The notes below the pieces were generated by a model. It had not been told where the DNA came from. It saw only the letters and a list, made by a program, of their open reading frames with translations, and made no database searches. The translations under genes and the position numbers were made by a program. DNA of 64,000 nucleotides from an uncultured Propionibacteriaceae bacterium (lineage in GTDB: Bacteria > Actinomycetota > Actinomycetes > Propionibacteriales > Propionibacteriaceae): assembly GCA_936924635.1 (NCBI GenBank), contig CAKZHP010000133.1:104422-168421 (forward strand), written 5' to 3'. Below are positions 7,978 through 16,256 of this stretch, piece after piece; the stretch's first letter is position 1; each line of letters begins with the position of its first letter.

Positions 7978-9090
7978 ATGACCACCTCCGACCCCGCCCG
8001 GCTCGACGAGCTGGCCGACGTGGACCGCTCCGACCCGGCGCTGCGCCGCTGGGTCGCCGGGTGCGTACGCACGCTGGAGGCCGATGCCCGGCGCTCGGCC
8101 GACACCCACCTGCTCCGGCTCGAGCTGCCGAGCGACTGGGGCATCGAGCTCTACCTGAAGGACGAGTCGACCCACCCCACCGGCAGCCTGAAGCACCGGC
8201 TGGCGCGGTCGTTGTTCATGTACGCGCTGGTCAACGGCTGGCTGCGCCCGGGCAGCCTGGTGGTGGAGGCGTCGTCGGGGTCCACGGCGGTGTCGGAGGC
8301 CTACGTGGCCCGCATGCTGGGCCTTCCGTTCGTCGCCGTCGTGCCCCGCAGCACGAGCGCCGAGAAGATCGCGCTGATCGAGGCCGAGGGCGGCCGCTGC
8401 CACTTCGTCGACCGGGCCGACCAGATGTGCGACGAGTCCAAGCGGCTCGCGGCCGAGCACGGGGGTCACTTCCTTGACCAGTTCACGTACGCCGAGCGGG
8501 CCACCGACTGGCGTGGCAACAACAACATCGCCGAGAGCATCCTCGGGCAGCTCGCCCTGGAGCCGTACCCGGTGCCCTCGTGGGTCGTGGTCGGCGCCGG
8601 GACCGGCGGCACCAGCGCGACCCTGGGTCGCTACCTGCGCTACACCCAGGTCGACACCCGGCTCGCCGTGGTGGACGTGGAGAGCTCCGCGTTCTTCGAC
8701 GGCTGGGTGAACGACGACCCGGACGCGACCAGCGAGGGCGTGAACCGCATCGAGGGGATCGGGCGGCCGCGGGTCGAGCCCAGCTATGTGGGCACCGTGG
8801 TGGACCGGATGATCCGGGTGCCCGACGTGGCCTCGGTCGCCGGCGCCCGGTTCCTCAGCCAGCGGCTCGGCCGGCGCGTCGGTGCCTCGACCGGGACCAA
8901 CATCGTGGGCGTCGCCAAGGTCGTCGACGAGATGCGCCAGCGTGGCGAGCGCGGCTCGGTGGTGACGCTGCTGTGCGACTCGGGCGAGCGGTACGGCGCC
9001 ACGTACTTCGACGACGCCTGGGTCGCGGGGCAGGGCTGGGACCTGACCGGGTGGCAGGCCGAGCTCGACCGGGCGCTGCCGGGGCGCTGA
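7978..9090 (+). CDS. PLP-dependent cysteine synthase-family protein (Cds1-like)
   Basis: A 370-aa fold-type II PLP enzyme. The Schiff-base lysine is in TGSLKHR (K72), the substrate loop SSGSTAVSEA is near 97-106, and the PLP-phosphate loop GAGTGGT near 204. The N-terminal extension and the KDESTHPTGS start of the core match the actinobacterial Cds1 type, reported as an L-cysteine desulfhydrase, rather than CysK or CysM. It starts 86 bases after the amidohydrolase. A D-cysteine or D-serine-type dehydratase role is conceivable in this cluster but is inference. A small GC hairpin follows the stop before the next gene. Confidence 0.82.
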   Translation: MTTSDPARLDELADVDRSDPALRRWVAGCVRTLEADARRSADTHLLRLELPSDWGIELYLKDESTHPTGSLKHRLARSLFMYALVNGWLRPGSLVVEASSGSTAVSEAYVARMLGLPFVAVVPRSTSAEKIALIEAEGGRCHFVDRADQMCDESKRLAAEHGGHFLDQFTYAERATDWRGNNNIAESILGQLALEPYPVPSWVVVGAGTGGTSATLGRYLRYTQVDTRLAVVDVESSAFFDGWVNDDPDATSEGVNRIEGIGRPRVEPSYVGTVVDRMIRVPDVASVAGARFLSQRLGRRVGASTGTNIVGVAKVVDEMRQRGERGSVVTLLCDSGERYGATYFDDAWVAGQGWDLTGWQAELDRALPGR

Positions 9091-9100
9091 ACGACGAACG

Positions 9101-9126
9101 CCCCGGCCGGAGACGCCGGACCGGGG
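9101..9126 (+). terminator. Hairpin between the Cds1-like and DSD genes
   Basis: CCCCGGCCGG pairs with CCGGACCGGGG (one bulged base) across a short loop, 11 bases after the stop. It may be a terminator or an attenuator that lowers expression of the following gene. Confidence 0.4.
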
Positions 9127-9160
9127 TCACGACAGGGACGACAGGAAGAGGAGAGGGCCC

Positions 9161-10258
9161 ATGAGCAGGACCGACTGGGAGGCGCTCGAGACGCCGGGGC
9201 TGGTCGTCGACGTGGGGCGGCTGGAGCGCAACATCGCCGCGGTCGCGGAGCGGACCGCCGCTGCCGGCATCACCCTGCGGCCTCACGTGAAGACGACGAA
9301 GTGCCTGGAGGTGGCCCGTCGGCAGCTCGCCGCCGGGGCCATCGGGTTCACGTGCTCCACCCCGGCCGAGGTGCGCTGGCTGTCGGAGGCCGGGATCAGG
9401 GGCCTGCTGTACGCGCACCAGCCCGTGGGCGCCGCGAAGGTGAGGTTCGCCGTGGAGGCGGCCAGCCGGTGGGGCGTGACGCTGATGGCCGACTCGCTGG
9501 CCGTGGCCACGCCGCTGTCGGAGGAGGCGGTACGGCAGGGCGTGGTCGCCGACCTGCTGATCGAGGTGGACGCCGGCCATGGACGTACGGGTGTGCTGCC
9601 TGCCGACGCCCCGGCCTTCGTCGCAGCCGTGGGGGGGCTCCCCGGGCTGAGGGTGCGCGGCATCGTGTGCCACGAGGGCAACGTGGCGGGCCGGGTCGGC
9701 CGGGAGGCACGGGCCGAGCTGGGCGGCGAGGTGGGCGCGCTCATGGCGAAGCTGGCCGCGGAGCTGCGGGAGGCGGGGCACGCGATCGACGTGGTGTCGG
9801 TCGGGTCCACGCCGTCGCTGGACAGCTCCCCCTTCGTGAACGGGATCACCGAGGCCCGCCCCGGCACGTACGTCTACTTCGACGGCAACCAGTACCGCGG
9901 CGGCTCCTGCACCCCCGACCAGTGGGCCCAGACCGTCATCACCCGGGTGGTGTCCGTCGCCCCAGGCAGGGCGATCATCGACGCCGGCCTGAAGGCCATG
10001 AGCGCCGACGCATTCACCCCCGAGATCGGGGGCGGCATCGTCTGCTCGCTCGACCTGGAGCCGCTGGAAGGCGTCGAGTTCCGCGTCGCGAACGAGGAGC
10101 ACGGCTTCCTCACCGGTGACATCGAGCACCTGCGGGTCGGTGACCTGCTGCGCATCGTGCCCAACCACGCCTGCGGCACCACGAACATGTGGTCGAAGCT
10201 CACCGCCGTGCACCCGGACGGACGTACGGAGACCTGGGCCATCGAGGCGCGCCACTGA
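9161..10258 (+). CDS. D-serine dehydratase/D-threonine aldolase-like PLP enzyme
   Basis: A 365-aa fold-type III (alanine racemase N-terminal) PLP enzyme. The PLP lysine is in RPHVKTTK (K44). The metal-binding His and Cys typical of D-threonine aldolase and eukaryote-type D-serine dehydratase are at PNHACG (H336, C338). The family cleaves or dehydrates D-3-hydroxy amino acids. The ATG at 9161 follows a purine-rich GGAAGAGGAGAGGG tract. As the last plus-strand gene of the cluster it fits a pathway in which the deacylase frees a D-amino acid and this enzyme degrades it. Aldolase and dehydratase activities cannot be told apart from sequence alone. Confidence 0.87.
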   Translation: MSRTDWEALETPGLVVDVGRLERNIAAVAERTAAAGITLRPHVKTTKCLEVARRQLAAGAIGFTCSTPAEVRWLSEAGIRGLLYAHQPVGAAKVRFAVEAASRWGVTLMADSLAVATPLSEEAVRQGVVADLLIEVDAGHGRTGVLPADAPAFVAAVGGLPGLRVRGIVCHEGNVAGRVGREARAELGGEVGALMAKLAAELREAGHAIDVVSVGSTPSLDSSPFVNGITEARPGTYVYFDGNQYRGGSCTPDQWAQTVITRVVSVAPGRAIIDAGLKAMSADAFTPEIGGGIVCSLDLEPLEGVEFRVANEEHGFLTGDIEHLRVGDLLRIVPNHACGTTNMWSKLTAVHPDGRTETWAIEARH

Positions 10259-10347
10259 GGGAGCAGCATGACGCGCTGCTCCGGAAGAGGCTGGAAGCCG
10301 CGCGGACCGTCGGCTGACACGTACGCGACGGGCGCGAGACGGCTCCG

Positions 10348-10516
10348 CCTCGCTTCGCTCGGCTCGCCGGGTTTCGACGCGCATCCCCCTCGTCCCTCGG
10401 GGGATGCTTGCTCAACCAGCGGTGCCAGAGACGCTCGATCACGCTGGTTGAGCGAGGATCTGCTGAGCTTGCGAAGCGGATCGCGTCGAAACCCCGGCGT
10501 ACCCAGCGGAGCGAGG
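10348..10516. repeat. REP-like composite palindromic element
   Basis: Nested inverted repeats fill most of the gap between two convergent genes. The outer arms are CCTCGCTTCGCT (10348-10359) and AGCGGAGCGAGG (10505-10516). Next come GGGTTTCGACGC (10369-10380) with GCGTCGAAACCC (10483-10494), a GCATCCCCC/GGGGGATGC hairpin (10381-10407), and GCTCAACCAGCG (10410-10421) with CGCTGGTTGAGC (10442-10453), all perfect except one mismatch in the outer pair. It looks like the GGTTTCGA...GGTTGAGC intergenic repeats I associate with actinobacteria. It has no ORF of its own and may act as a bidirectional terminator. Confidence 0.75.
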
Positions 10517-10530
10517 TGCGACGGCCGCCG

Positions 10531-11580
10531 CTAGTCTGCGGCGTCTCCCCCCGCGAACCTGTCGGTCGCTGCCACCAGGGCGCTGGCGATCTGCGGCTCG
10601 AACGCGGAGTGCCCCGCGAGCACCACCTGCAGGTCGGCCTCGGGCCAGGCCGCCGCCAGGTCGTACGCGTTCACGACGGGGCAGCACATGTCGTACATGC
10701 CGTGCACGATCACGGCCGGGATGTGGCGGATGCGGCCGACGTCGCGCAGCAGCTGGCTGGGGGCGAACCAGCCGTCGTTGACGAAGTAGTGGTTCTCGAT
10801 CCGTGCGAAGGCGACGGCGTGCTGGTCGGCGGCCGCCTCGCGGACGTGAGCCTCTTTGGTGACCAGGTTCACCGTGGCGCTCTCCCAGCTCGTCCAGGCG
10901 ATGCCCGCCGGCACGTGCACGGCCGGGTCCGGGTCGAAGAGCAGGTCGTGGTAGCGGGCGATGTTGTCAAGGCCGGCGCTCGTACCCTCCAGCCGTGACA
11001 CCGCCTCGCCGTCGGCGTCCAGCAGCGGCTGCAGGAACACCCGCCACCACTCCGGGCGCACCATCCCGGCCGGGCCGTTGTAGAACCAGTCCAGCTCGAA
11101 GCGGCGCAGCATGAAGATCCCGCGCAGCACCAGCTCGGTGACGCGGTCGGGGTGAGTCTCGGCGTACGCGAGCGCCAGCGCGCTCCCCCACGACCCGCCG
11201 AACACCTGCCACCGCTCGATCCCGAGGTGCTCGCGCAGCCGCTCCACGTCGGCGACCAGGTGCCAGGTGGTGTTGGCCGACAGGTCGGCCTCCGGCTCGG
11301 CGGCGTGCGGGGTGGACCGGCCGCAGCCCCGCTGGTCGAGCAGCACGATGCGGTAGCGCTCGGGGTCGAAGAACCGCCGCTGGCTGGGGCCGCTCGTGCC
11401 GCCGGGACCGCCGTGCAGGAACACCACGGGCTTGCCGTCGGGGTTGCCGCACTGCTCCCAGTAGATGGTCTGACCGTCGCCGACGTCGAGCATGCCGGTT
11501 TGATAGGGCTCGACCGCCGGGTAGAGCTCCCGCTCCGGCCTCAGCACCGCGCCCGGATCAAGCGCAGGATCAGTCGTCAA
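10531..11580 (-). CDS. pip: Prolyl aminopeptidase
   Basis: A 349-aa alpha/beta-hydrolase that removes N-terminal proline from peptides in the cytoplasm. The oxyanion motif HGGPG (56-60), nucleophile elbow GGSWGS (S130) and the LDQRGCGRS segment are all diagnostic, and the N-terminus LYPAVEPYQTGMLDVGDG is family-typical. The only start that keeps this N-terminus is TTG at 11580, which lies 11 bases inside the upstream DUF5709 gene, so translation is probably coupled to it. The stop borders the REP-like element. The peptidase could feed on peptides brought in by the Dpp importer. Confidence 0.92.
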   Translation of the reverse strand: MTTDPALDPGAVLRPERELYPAVEPYQTGMLDVGDGQTIYWEQCGNPDGKPVVFLHGGPGGTSGPSQRRFFDPERYRIVLLDQRGCGRSTPHAAEPEADLSANTTWHLVADVERLREHLGIERWQVFGGSWGSALALAYAETHPDRVTELVLRGIFMLRRFELDWFYNGPAGMVRPEWWRVFLQPLLDADGEAVSRLEGTSAGLDNIARYHDLLFDPDPAVHVPAGIAWTSWESATVNLVTKEAHVREAAADQHAVAFARIENHYFVNDGWFAPSQLLRDVGRIRHIPAVIVHGMYDMCCPVVNAYDLAAAWPEADLQVVLAGHSAFEPQIASALVAATDRFAGGDAAD

Positions 11581-12007
11581 GGTCGTCGTCCTCCGGGTCG
11601 ATCACGTGCATGGCGGCCTCCTCGGCGCAGGCGGCGCCCCCGTCGATGCCCACGTCTGCGGCGTACACGTCCGACTCGTCGGCCGCCCCGTCCCACCCGC
11701 TGTGGGCGTCGACGAGCCGCCCGGAGCGGCGGTTGCCGACCTCACGCCTCTCGTACGGGTCGTCGCGCCAGTCCCCGTCGAGCGTCTCCCGCTCGGGCTC
11801 CTCCTGCGCCAGCCGCATCTCCAGCGTCTCCCCGCGTCGTATCTCGGCCGGGGTGTTGCCGTACCCCTCCGCGGCCGACCAGTGCTCCGGCGTGGTGTAG
11901 CCCTCGTCCAGCACGTCGGCCACGCCGCGGTCGACGAGAGTCTCGTCGGCCTGCAGCTGGTCGAGCTGCTCCGACTCGTCGGGCACCTGGTCGAGCTCGC
12001 TGTCCAT
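11570..12007 (-). CDS. DUF5709 domain protein
   Basis: A 145-aa, strongly acidic, hydrophilic protein without signal peptide or membrane segment. It matches the actinobacterial DUF5709 pattern: GYTTPEHWSAAEGYGNTPAE, GETLEMRLAQEEPE (about 60-73), and an acidic tail ending DPEDDDLDD. Function unknown. The first gene of a two-gene minus-strand unit, it overlaps pip by 11 bases. A second DUF5709 protein is encoded at 40.6 kb with the same GET-E-R-QEEPE motif. Confidence 0.8.
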   Translation of the reverse strand: MDSELDQVPDESEQLDQLQADETLVDRGVADVLDEGYTTPEHWSAAEGYGNTPAEIRRGETLEMRLAQEEPERETLDGDWRDDPYERREVGNRRSGRLVDAHSGWDGAADESDVYAADVGIDGGAACAEEAAMHVIDPEDDDLDD

Positions 12008-12068
12008 GGGCTGATCCTGCCACCTCGCCTGGCGACGAACGGGTTTCGTCGCGACTCCACCCCCGGCC

Positions 12069-12074
12069 TACGAT
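12069..12074 (+). promoter_or_regulatory. -10 element of a probably leaderless transcript (queuosine transporter)
   Basis: TACGAT ends seven bases before the GTG start at 12082, and no Shine-Dalgarno sequence lies between them. Confidence 0.5.
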
Positions 12075-12081
12075 TCCCCGC

Positions 12082-12810
12082 GTGAGCACGCAGGTCGAGT
12101 CCGTCACCCGCGAGCGGGTCCCCCAGCAGCCACGCGTGTACGACGTCGTGATCGCCGTCTTCTGCTCCCTGCTGCTGATCTCCAACATCGCCGCCACCAA
12201 GCTCATCGAGGTCGGGCCCCGGCTGACGGTCGGTGGCTACCCGCTGCTGCCGCTGATCACCGACGGCGGCGCCGTGCTGTTCCCGCTCACGTACGTCCTC
12301 AACGACGTCCTGGCGGAGGTGTACGGGATGGCGCGCGCCAGGCGCGCCATCGTCCTCGGCTTCGCGATGTCGGCCCTGGCCTCGCTGACCTTCCTGGTCG
12401 TGGACGCGGCGCCGCCGCAGGCGAGCTGGGGCGGCCAGGAGGCCTGGCACGCGGTGCTCGGGTTCGTGCCACGCATCGTCGCCGCGAGCCTGCTCGGCTA
12501 CCTCGCGGGCCAGTTCCTGAACGCGTACGTGGTCGTGCGGCTCAAGAACCGCGCCCGGCCGGGCTCCCTGTGGTGGCGCCTGGTCTCCTCGACCGTGCTC
12601 GGTGAGCTGGTCGACACCACGATCTTCTGCCTGGTGGCGTTCGGCGGGCTCATCAGCGCACCGGAGATGGTCAACTACATCGTCGTCGGGTACGTCTACA
12701 AGGTGCTGGTCGAGATCGTCCTGCTGCCGGTGACCATGCGCGTGATCTCGTGGGTCAAGGTGCGCGAGGGCGTCCTGCGACCGGACGGCTCGCCGGCCGG
12801 TGACCACTAG
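12082..12810 (+). CDS. yhhQ: Queuosine precursor transporter, YhhQ/VUT family
   Basis: A 242-aa inner-membrane protein with about six hydrophobic spans. The family motifs SNIAATKLIEVG (about 30-41), TYVLNDVLAEVYG (about 72-84, with the conserved D and E) and the C-terminal YKVLVEIVLLPVTMRVI are clear. The family takes up queuine or preQ precursors for tRNA queuosine. The partner enzyme tgt is in this same window at 28.3 kb. The GTG at 12082 is chosen from the family N-terminus and the -10 element seven bases upstream. Confidence 0.88.
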   Translation: MSTQVESVTRERVPQQPRVYDVVIAVFCSLLLISNIAATKLIEVGPRLTVGGYPLLPLITDGGAVLFPLTYVLNDVLAEVYGMARARRAIVLGFAMSALASLTFLVVDAAPPQASWGGQEAWHAVLGFVPRIVAASLLGYLAGQFLNAYVVVRLKNRARPGSLWWRLVSSTVLGELVDTTIFCLVAFGGLISAPEMVNYIVVGYVYKVLVEIVLLPVTMRVISWVKVREGVLRPDGSPAGDH

Positions 12811-12849
12811 GCTGGTCCCGCCCCCGCCCCACCACCAAGGACGTCAGCC

Positions 12850-14649
12850 ATGCCCTCGATCCGCGCCGCCGCCCGCCCCCTGCTCGGGGTCGCGAAGACC
12901 ACCGTGCGACGCGCGCTGAGGCAGATGCCGTGGCTGGAGGACCTCGCGCGCGATGCGTACTTCGACGTCGCCAACCGGCCCTGGGTCCAGGACCGCGCCT
13001 ACCAGGAGTGGCTGGAGGCGCACCGCCTGTTCGGCCACGCCCTCACCCACCGGCGCCTGCGGGCGCGGGAGTGGACCCGTCAGCGGTTCGTGAGCATCGT
13101 GCTGGACCTCACGGGCGCCGGCACCGAGGCAGCAGCCCGTGCGATCGCGGGAATCACCGGGCAGGCGTACGAGAACTGGGAGCTGGTGGTCGTCAGGGAC
13201 ACCACCCTGCCGGGCGACCGGGCCCGCCCCGAGCACCGGGTGCAGACGGTGATCAGCGGGGCCTCCCGGGCGGCCCGGCTCACCGCCGGGCTGGCACGCT
13301 GCCACGGCGACCTGGTCTGCCTGCTGACGGCCGACGACGTGCTCTACCCCGACAGCCTGTACGAGCTGTGCTCGGCCCTCGACGCGGAGCCGGACGCGGC
13401 CATCGTGTACGGCGGCGAGGACCTCGTCTCCCTTGGTCAGCGACCCCGCCGCCACGACCCGTTCTTCAAGCCGGACTGGAACCCGGAGCTGCTGCGCTCG
13501 CTGCCCTACCTCGGGTCGTTCACCCTGCTGTCGGCTGCCGTGGTCCGGGAGGTCGGCGGCATCCGTGACCTGGGCGCCGAGGCGACCCACGACGACCTGC
13601 TGTGGGACCTCCAGCTGCGCGTCGTCGAGGCGGGCCGCCGGGTCGCCCACGCGGTCGTCCCGGTCGCGAGCCGGGTCTTTGGGCCGGTGACGACCGCGTC
13701 CGCCGCGAGGGAGCTCCTGGCAGGCGACGGGCTCGACATCCGGCCCCAGCCGGAGCTGCCCGGAGCCTGGCAGACACGGCACCCCGTGACCGGGTCGCCG
13801 CTGGTCTCGATCGTGATCCCGAGCAAGAACCAGCTTGCCGTGGTGCGCCGCTGCGTGGAGTCGGTGCTGGGGAAGACCGGTTACCAGGCGTACGAGGTCG
13901 TGCTCGTCGACACCGGGAGCGACGCGCCCGGCGTGCGGGAGTGGTACGCCGAGGTGGCCGCCCGTGACGACCGCTTCCGGGTGGTCGAGTGGCCCGAGCA
14001 GCCGTTCAGCTACGCCCGGGCCTGCAACGAGGGGGCGCGCCAGTCGCGGGGCGATGTGCTGGTGATGCTCAACAACGACACCGAGGTGCTCGACGCCGAC
14101 TGGCTCGACGTGCTTGTGGGCGAGGCGCAGCGGCCTGAGGTGGGCGCGGTCGGCTGTCTGCTGCTCTACCCCGACGGCCGCACGGTCCAGCACGCCGGCA
14201 TCGGTCTCGGCATCAAGGGCGTGGCCGGCAACAGCCTCACGGGGCTGCGGATCGACGAGGGCATGTCGCGCACGCAGCGCACCATGCTCTGGACCCGGCG
14301 GGCCACCAGCGCGGTGACGGGAGCGTGCCTGGCGGTGCGGAAGGGCGTGTACGAGGAGGTGGGCGGCTTCGACGAGGCGTTCCGGGTCACCTTCAACGAC
14401 GTCGACCTGTGCCTGCGGATCAACGAGCGGGGCTACCGCACCGTGTACACGCCGTACACCCGGCTGCTGCACCACGAGTCCGTCAGCGTCTCGGTCGCCG
14501 ACGCCGGCAGGCGCGACTGGACCGAGCTGTACGCCGCCGCCGACCTGTTCAAGCAGCGGTGGGGTGCGCTGACCCTGCGAGACCCGCAGATGAACCCCCA
14601 CCTGTCGAAGGGCACCACCAGCTATCGACTGGTCCACCATGGGCTCTGA
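12850..14649 (+). CDS. Glycosyltransferase family 2, two-domain
   Basis: A 599-aa GT-A fold protein. The first domain (about 75-300) has a degenerate GT2 core with the acidic pair in LLTADDVLYPDS. The second (about 315-560) is a fuller GT2 domain starting at VSIVIPSKNQ, with MLNNDTEVLDADW as the DxD-type site and GGFDEAFRVTFNDVDLCLRI downstream. It resembles large rhamnosyl/O-antigen-type transferases that act on lipid-linked glycans at the cytoplasmic membrane face. An AAGGA site sits 9 bases before the ATG. It lies 4 kb from the Wzm/Wzt exporter and probably contributes to the same surface polysaccharide (inference). Confidence 0.85.
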   Translation: MPSIRAAARPLLGVAKTTVRRALRQMPWLEDLARDAYFDVANRPWVQDRAYQEWLEAHRLFGHALTHRRLRAREWTRQRFVSIVLDLTGAGTEAAARAIAGITGQAYENWELVVVRDTTLPGDRARPEHRVQTVISGASRAARLTAGLARCHGDLVCLLTADDVLYPDSLYELCSALDAEPDAAIVYGGEDLVSLGQRPRRHDPFFKPDWNPELLRSLPYLGSFTLLSAAVVREVGGIRDLGAEATHDDLLWDLQLRVVEAGRRVAHAVVPVASRVFGPVTTASAARELLAGDGLDIRPQPELPGAWQTRHPVTGSPLVSIVIPSKNQLAVVRRCVESVLGKTGYQAYEVVLVDTGSDAPGVREWYAEVAARDDRFRVVEWPEQPFSYARACNEGARQSRGDVLVMLNNDTEVLDADWLDVLVGEAQRPEVGAVGCLLLYPDGRTVQHAGIGLGIKGVAGNSLTGLRIDEGMSRTQRTMLWTRRATSAVTGACLAVRKGVYEEVGGFDEAFRVTFNDVDLCLRINERGYRTVYTPYTRLLHHESVSVSVADAGRRDWTELYAAADLFKQRWGALTLRDPQMNPHLSKGTTSYRLVHHGL

Positions 14650-14650
14650 C

Positions 14651-15046
14651 ATGGCGATCACGCTGCGGAGGCTGGACCCGACGGGTGCGGACCGGGATGT
14701 GCTCGTCGCCCTCCTGGTGAGCAACGGCTGGCCGTTCCATGGGCGCGCTCACCTGGAGCGAGACGAGGTGGTGCGATCCATCGACTCCGGCGACTTCCGC
14801 GACCAGGAGAACGACACCTGGTGGGTCGACGTCGACGGTGACGGCCCCGTCGGGTTCGTCCGGTTCGAGGGATCTCGTACCCCACGGCGTCCATGACGCG
14901 GCCGTCGGCGGTCGGCCATCCCTGCCACGGACCACGTCTTCGCCACGCTGCCCCACGCCCATCGCTTCGAGGGCACCACGCGCGAGGACAACATCGCCAT
15001 GCGCAAGAGCTGCCAGCGCGCGGGCTGGGTCAAGGAGTGTCGCTGA
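14651..15046 (+). pseudogene. Decayed GNAT N-acetyltransferase
   Basis: The first 70 or so codons read as a clean GNAT N-terminus (start MAITLRRLDPTG, then WWVDVDGDGPVGFVRFE). They are followed by a garbled stretch with a stop at 14894-14896. About 30 bases further on the same frame regains a typical GNAT C-terminus (DHVFATLPHAHRFEG, then REDNIAMRKSCQRAGWV) ending at 15046. The middle, including the acetyl-CoA loop R-G-x-G, is shortened and out of frame. The pattern fits several indels rather than one sequencing slip. It begins just after the glycosyltransferase stop. Confidence 0.7.
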
Positions 15047-15087
15047 CGGCGTCACGCGCCATGTCTGGCACGTGAGGCGCCCGGGAG

Positions 15088-15103
15088 CCCCGGGATGCCG
15101 GGG
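15088..15103 (-). terminator. Small hairpin after yeiH
   Basis: CCCCGG-GATG-CCGGGG, a 6-bp perfect stem, sits 33 bases beyond the stop of the minus-strand exporter. There is no T-tract. Weak. Confidence 0.3.
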
Positions 15104-15136
15104 ACCGACCTCGGTCTCAGCGGCGCGTACGGACGC

Positions 15137-16180
15137 TCAGCCCGCCGTCCAGTGGCTGACCGCGGCGGTGGCGCCGCCTACGGCCAGCACCGCCAGGGTG
15201 GCGATCGTGGCCAGCACCACGGCACGAGCACCGGCCGCCTTCAGCGCGCTGCGGTGGACGCCGATGCCCAGGGCCGCCATCGCCGTGGCCAGCAGGAACG
15301 TCTGCACGACCGACGCGAACGAGATCACCGAGGCGGGCAGCACGCCGGTGGTGCGCACCAGCACCATCGCGATGAAGCCGGCCACGAACAGCGGCACCAG
15401 CGGTGGGCGCTTGCCCTGCGCGGCATCGGTCGCGTCACGGCGCTCTCGCCAGGCCACGACCATCAGCACCGGCGCCAGCAGCAGCACCCGGGTGAGCTTG
15501 ACCACCACGGCGATGCCCACCGCGTCCGGGCCGATCCCGGAGGCGGCCGCCACCACCTGGGCCACCTCGTGCACCGAGGCGCCGGTCCAGACCGCCGCGG
15601 TCCGCACGTCCAGCCCCAGCAGGTGCGTCAGCCACGGCATGACCGCGATCATGGCGGTGCCGAACAGCACCACCAGCGCCAGTGCGGTCGCCGTGTCCTT
15701 GGCCTCGCGCCTGCGCAGCACGCCGTCGACCCCGGCCACGGCGGCCGCGCCGCAGATCGAGAACCCCGCGGCCACCAGCAGCGACAGCCGCGACTCCACC
15801 CCCAGCAGGCGCCCCACCAGCAGGGTCACCCCCATCCCGGCGGCCACCACCGCGATCACGCCCAGCAGCGCCGGCCAGCCCAGCGAGATCACGTCACCCA
15901 GGGCCAGCTGCAGGCCGAGCAGCACCACGCCGAGCCGAAGCACGCGCCGCGACGCCACGGTCAGCCCCGGCCACAACGGGCCGGTCTTGTCACCACCGAT
16001 GCTGGTGAGGTTGCCGACCAGGGCGCCCAGGACGATCGCCACCAGCAGCGCACTCAGCCCGTGCACCAGCCGCGACGCGATCACCGACACCACGGCGATC
16101 CCGGCGGCCAGGGCCAGCCCGGGCAGCAGCGTCAGGAAGCGGTCCCCAGCGGACGGGGCGGGCGAGGTCGCGGTGGTCAC
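15137..16180 (-). CDS. YeiH-family putative sulfate exporter
   Basis: A 347-aa membrane protein of the UPF0324/PSE family with about ten hydrophobic spans. The LLGLQLALGDVISLG segment, the GFSICGAAAVAGVDGVL motif and WTGASVHEVAQVVAA match the family. Members are predicted to export sulfate or sulfonates; the substrate is not proven. The GTG at 16180 is preferred over an in-frame ATG at 16207 because a GGAAGAG ribosome site sits 8 bases upstream of the GTG. A LysR regulator diverges from it, the YeiH/YeiE arrangement known from other bacteria. Confidence 0.85.
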   Translation of the reverse strand: MTTATSPAPSAGDRFLTLLPGLALAAGIAVVSVIASRLVHGLSALLVAIVLGALVGNLTSIGGDKTGPLWPGLTVASRRVLRLGVVLLGLQLALGDVISLGWPALLGVIAVVAAGMGVTLLVGRLLGVESRLSLLVAAGFSICGAAAVAGVDGVLRRREAKDTATALALVVLFGTAMIAVMPWLTHLLGLDVRTAAVWTGASVHEVAQVVAAASGIGPDAVGIAVVVKLTRVLLLAPVLMVVAWRERRDATDAAQGKRPPLVPLFVAGFIAMVLVRTTGVLPASVISFASVVQTFLLATAMAALGIGVHRSALKAAGARAVVLATIATLAVLAVGGATAAVSHWTAG

Positions 16181-16228
16181 CCGGCCCACTCTTCCATCTC
16201 TGCCCATGCCGCAGAAGTCACTGTCTGA

Positions 16229-16256
16229 GCATCCCACCCATACGCTGTGGGCATGC
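16229..16256. promoter_or_regulatory. Dyad at the LysR promoter
   Basis: GCATCCCAC and GTGGGCATGC form an inverted repeat with a 9-base spacer that contains the -10-like TACGCT (16241-16246). The site overlaps the regulator's start codon in the divergent promoter, a position suited to LysR self-control. Confidence 0.45.

Noticed and set aside
10268..10998. Plus-strand ORFs opposite pip
   Set aside because: They cross the composite palindrome and the antisense of pip.
11602..12807. Long minus-strand ORF across the queuosine transporter
   Set aside because: Arg/His/Asp-rich low-complexity translation typical of an antisense frame in GC-rich DNA.
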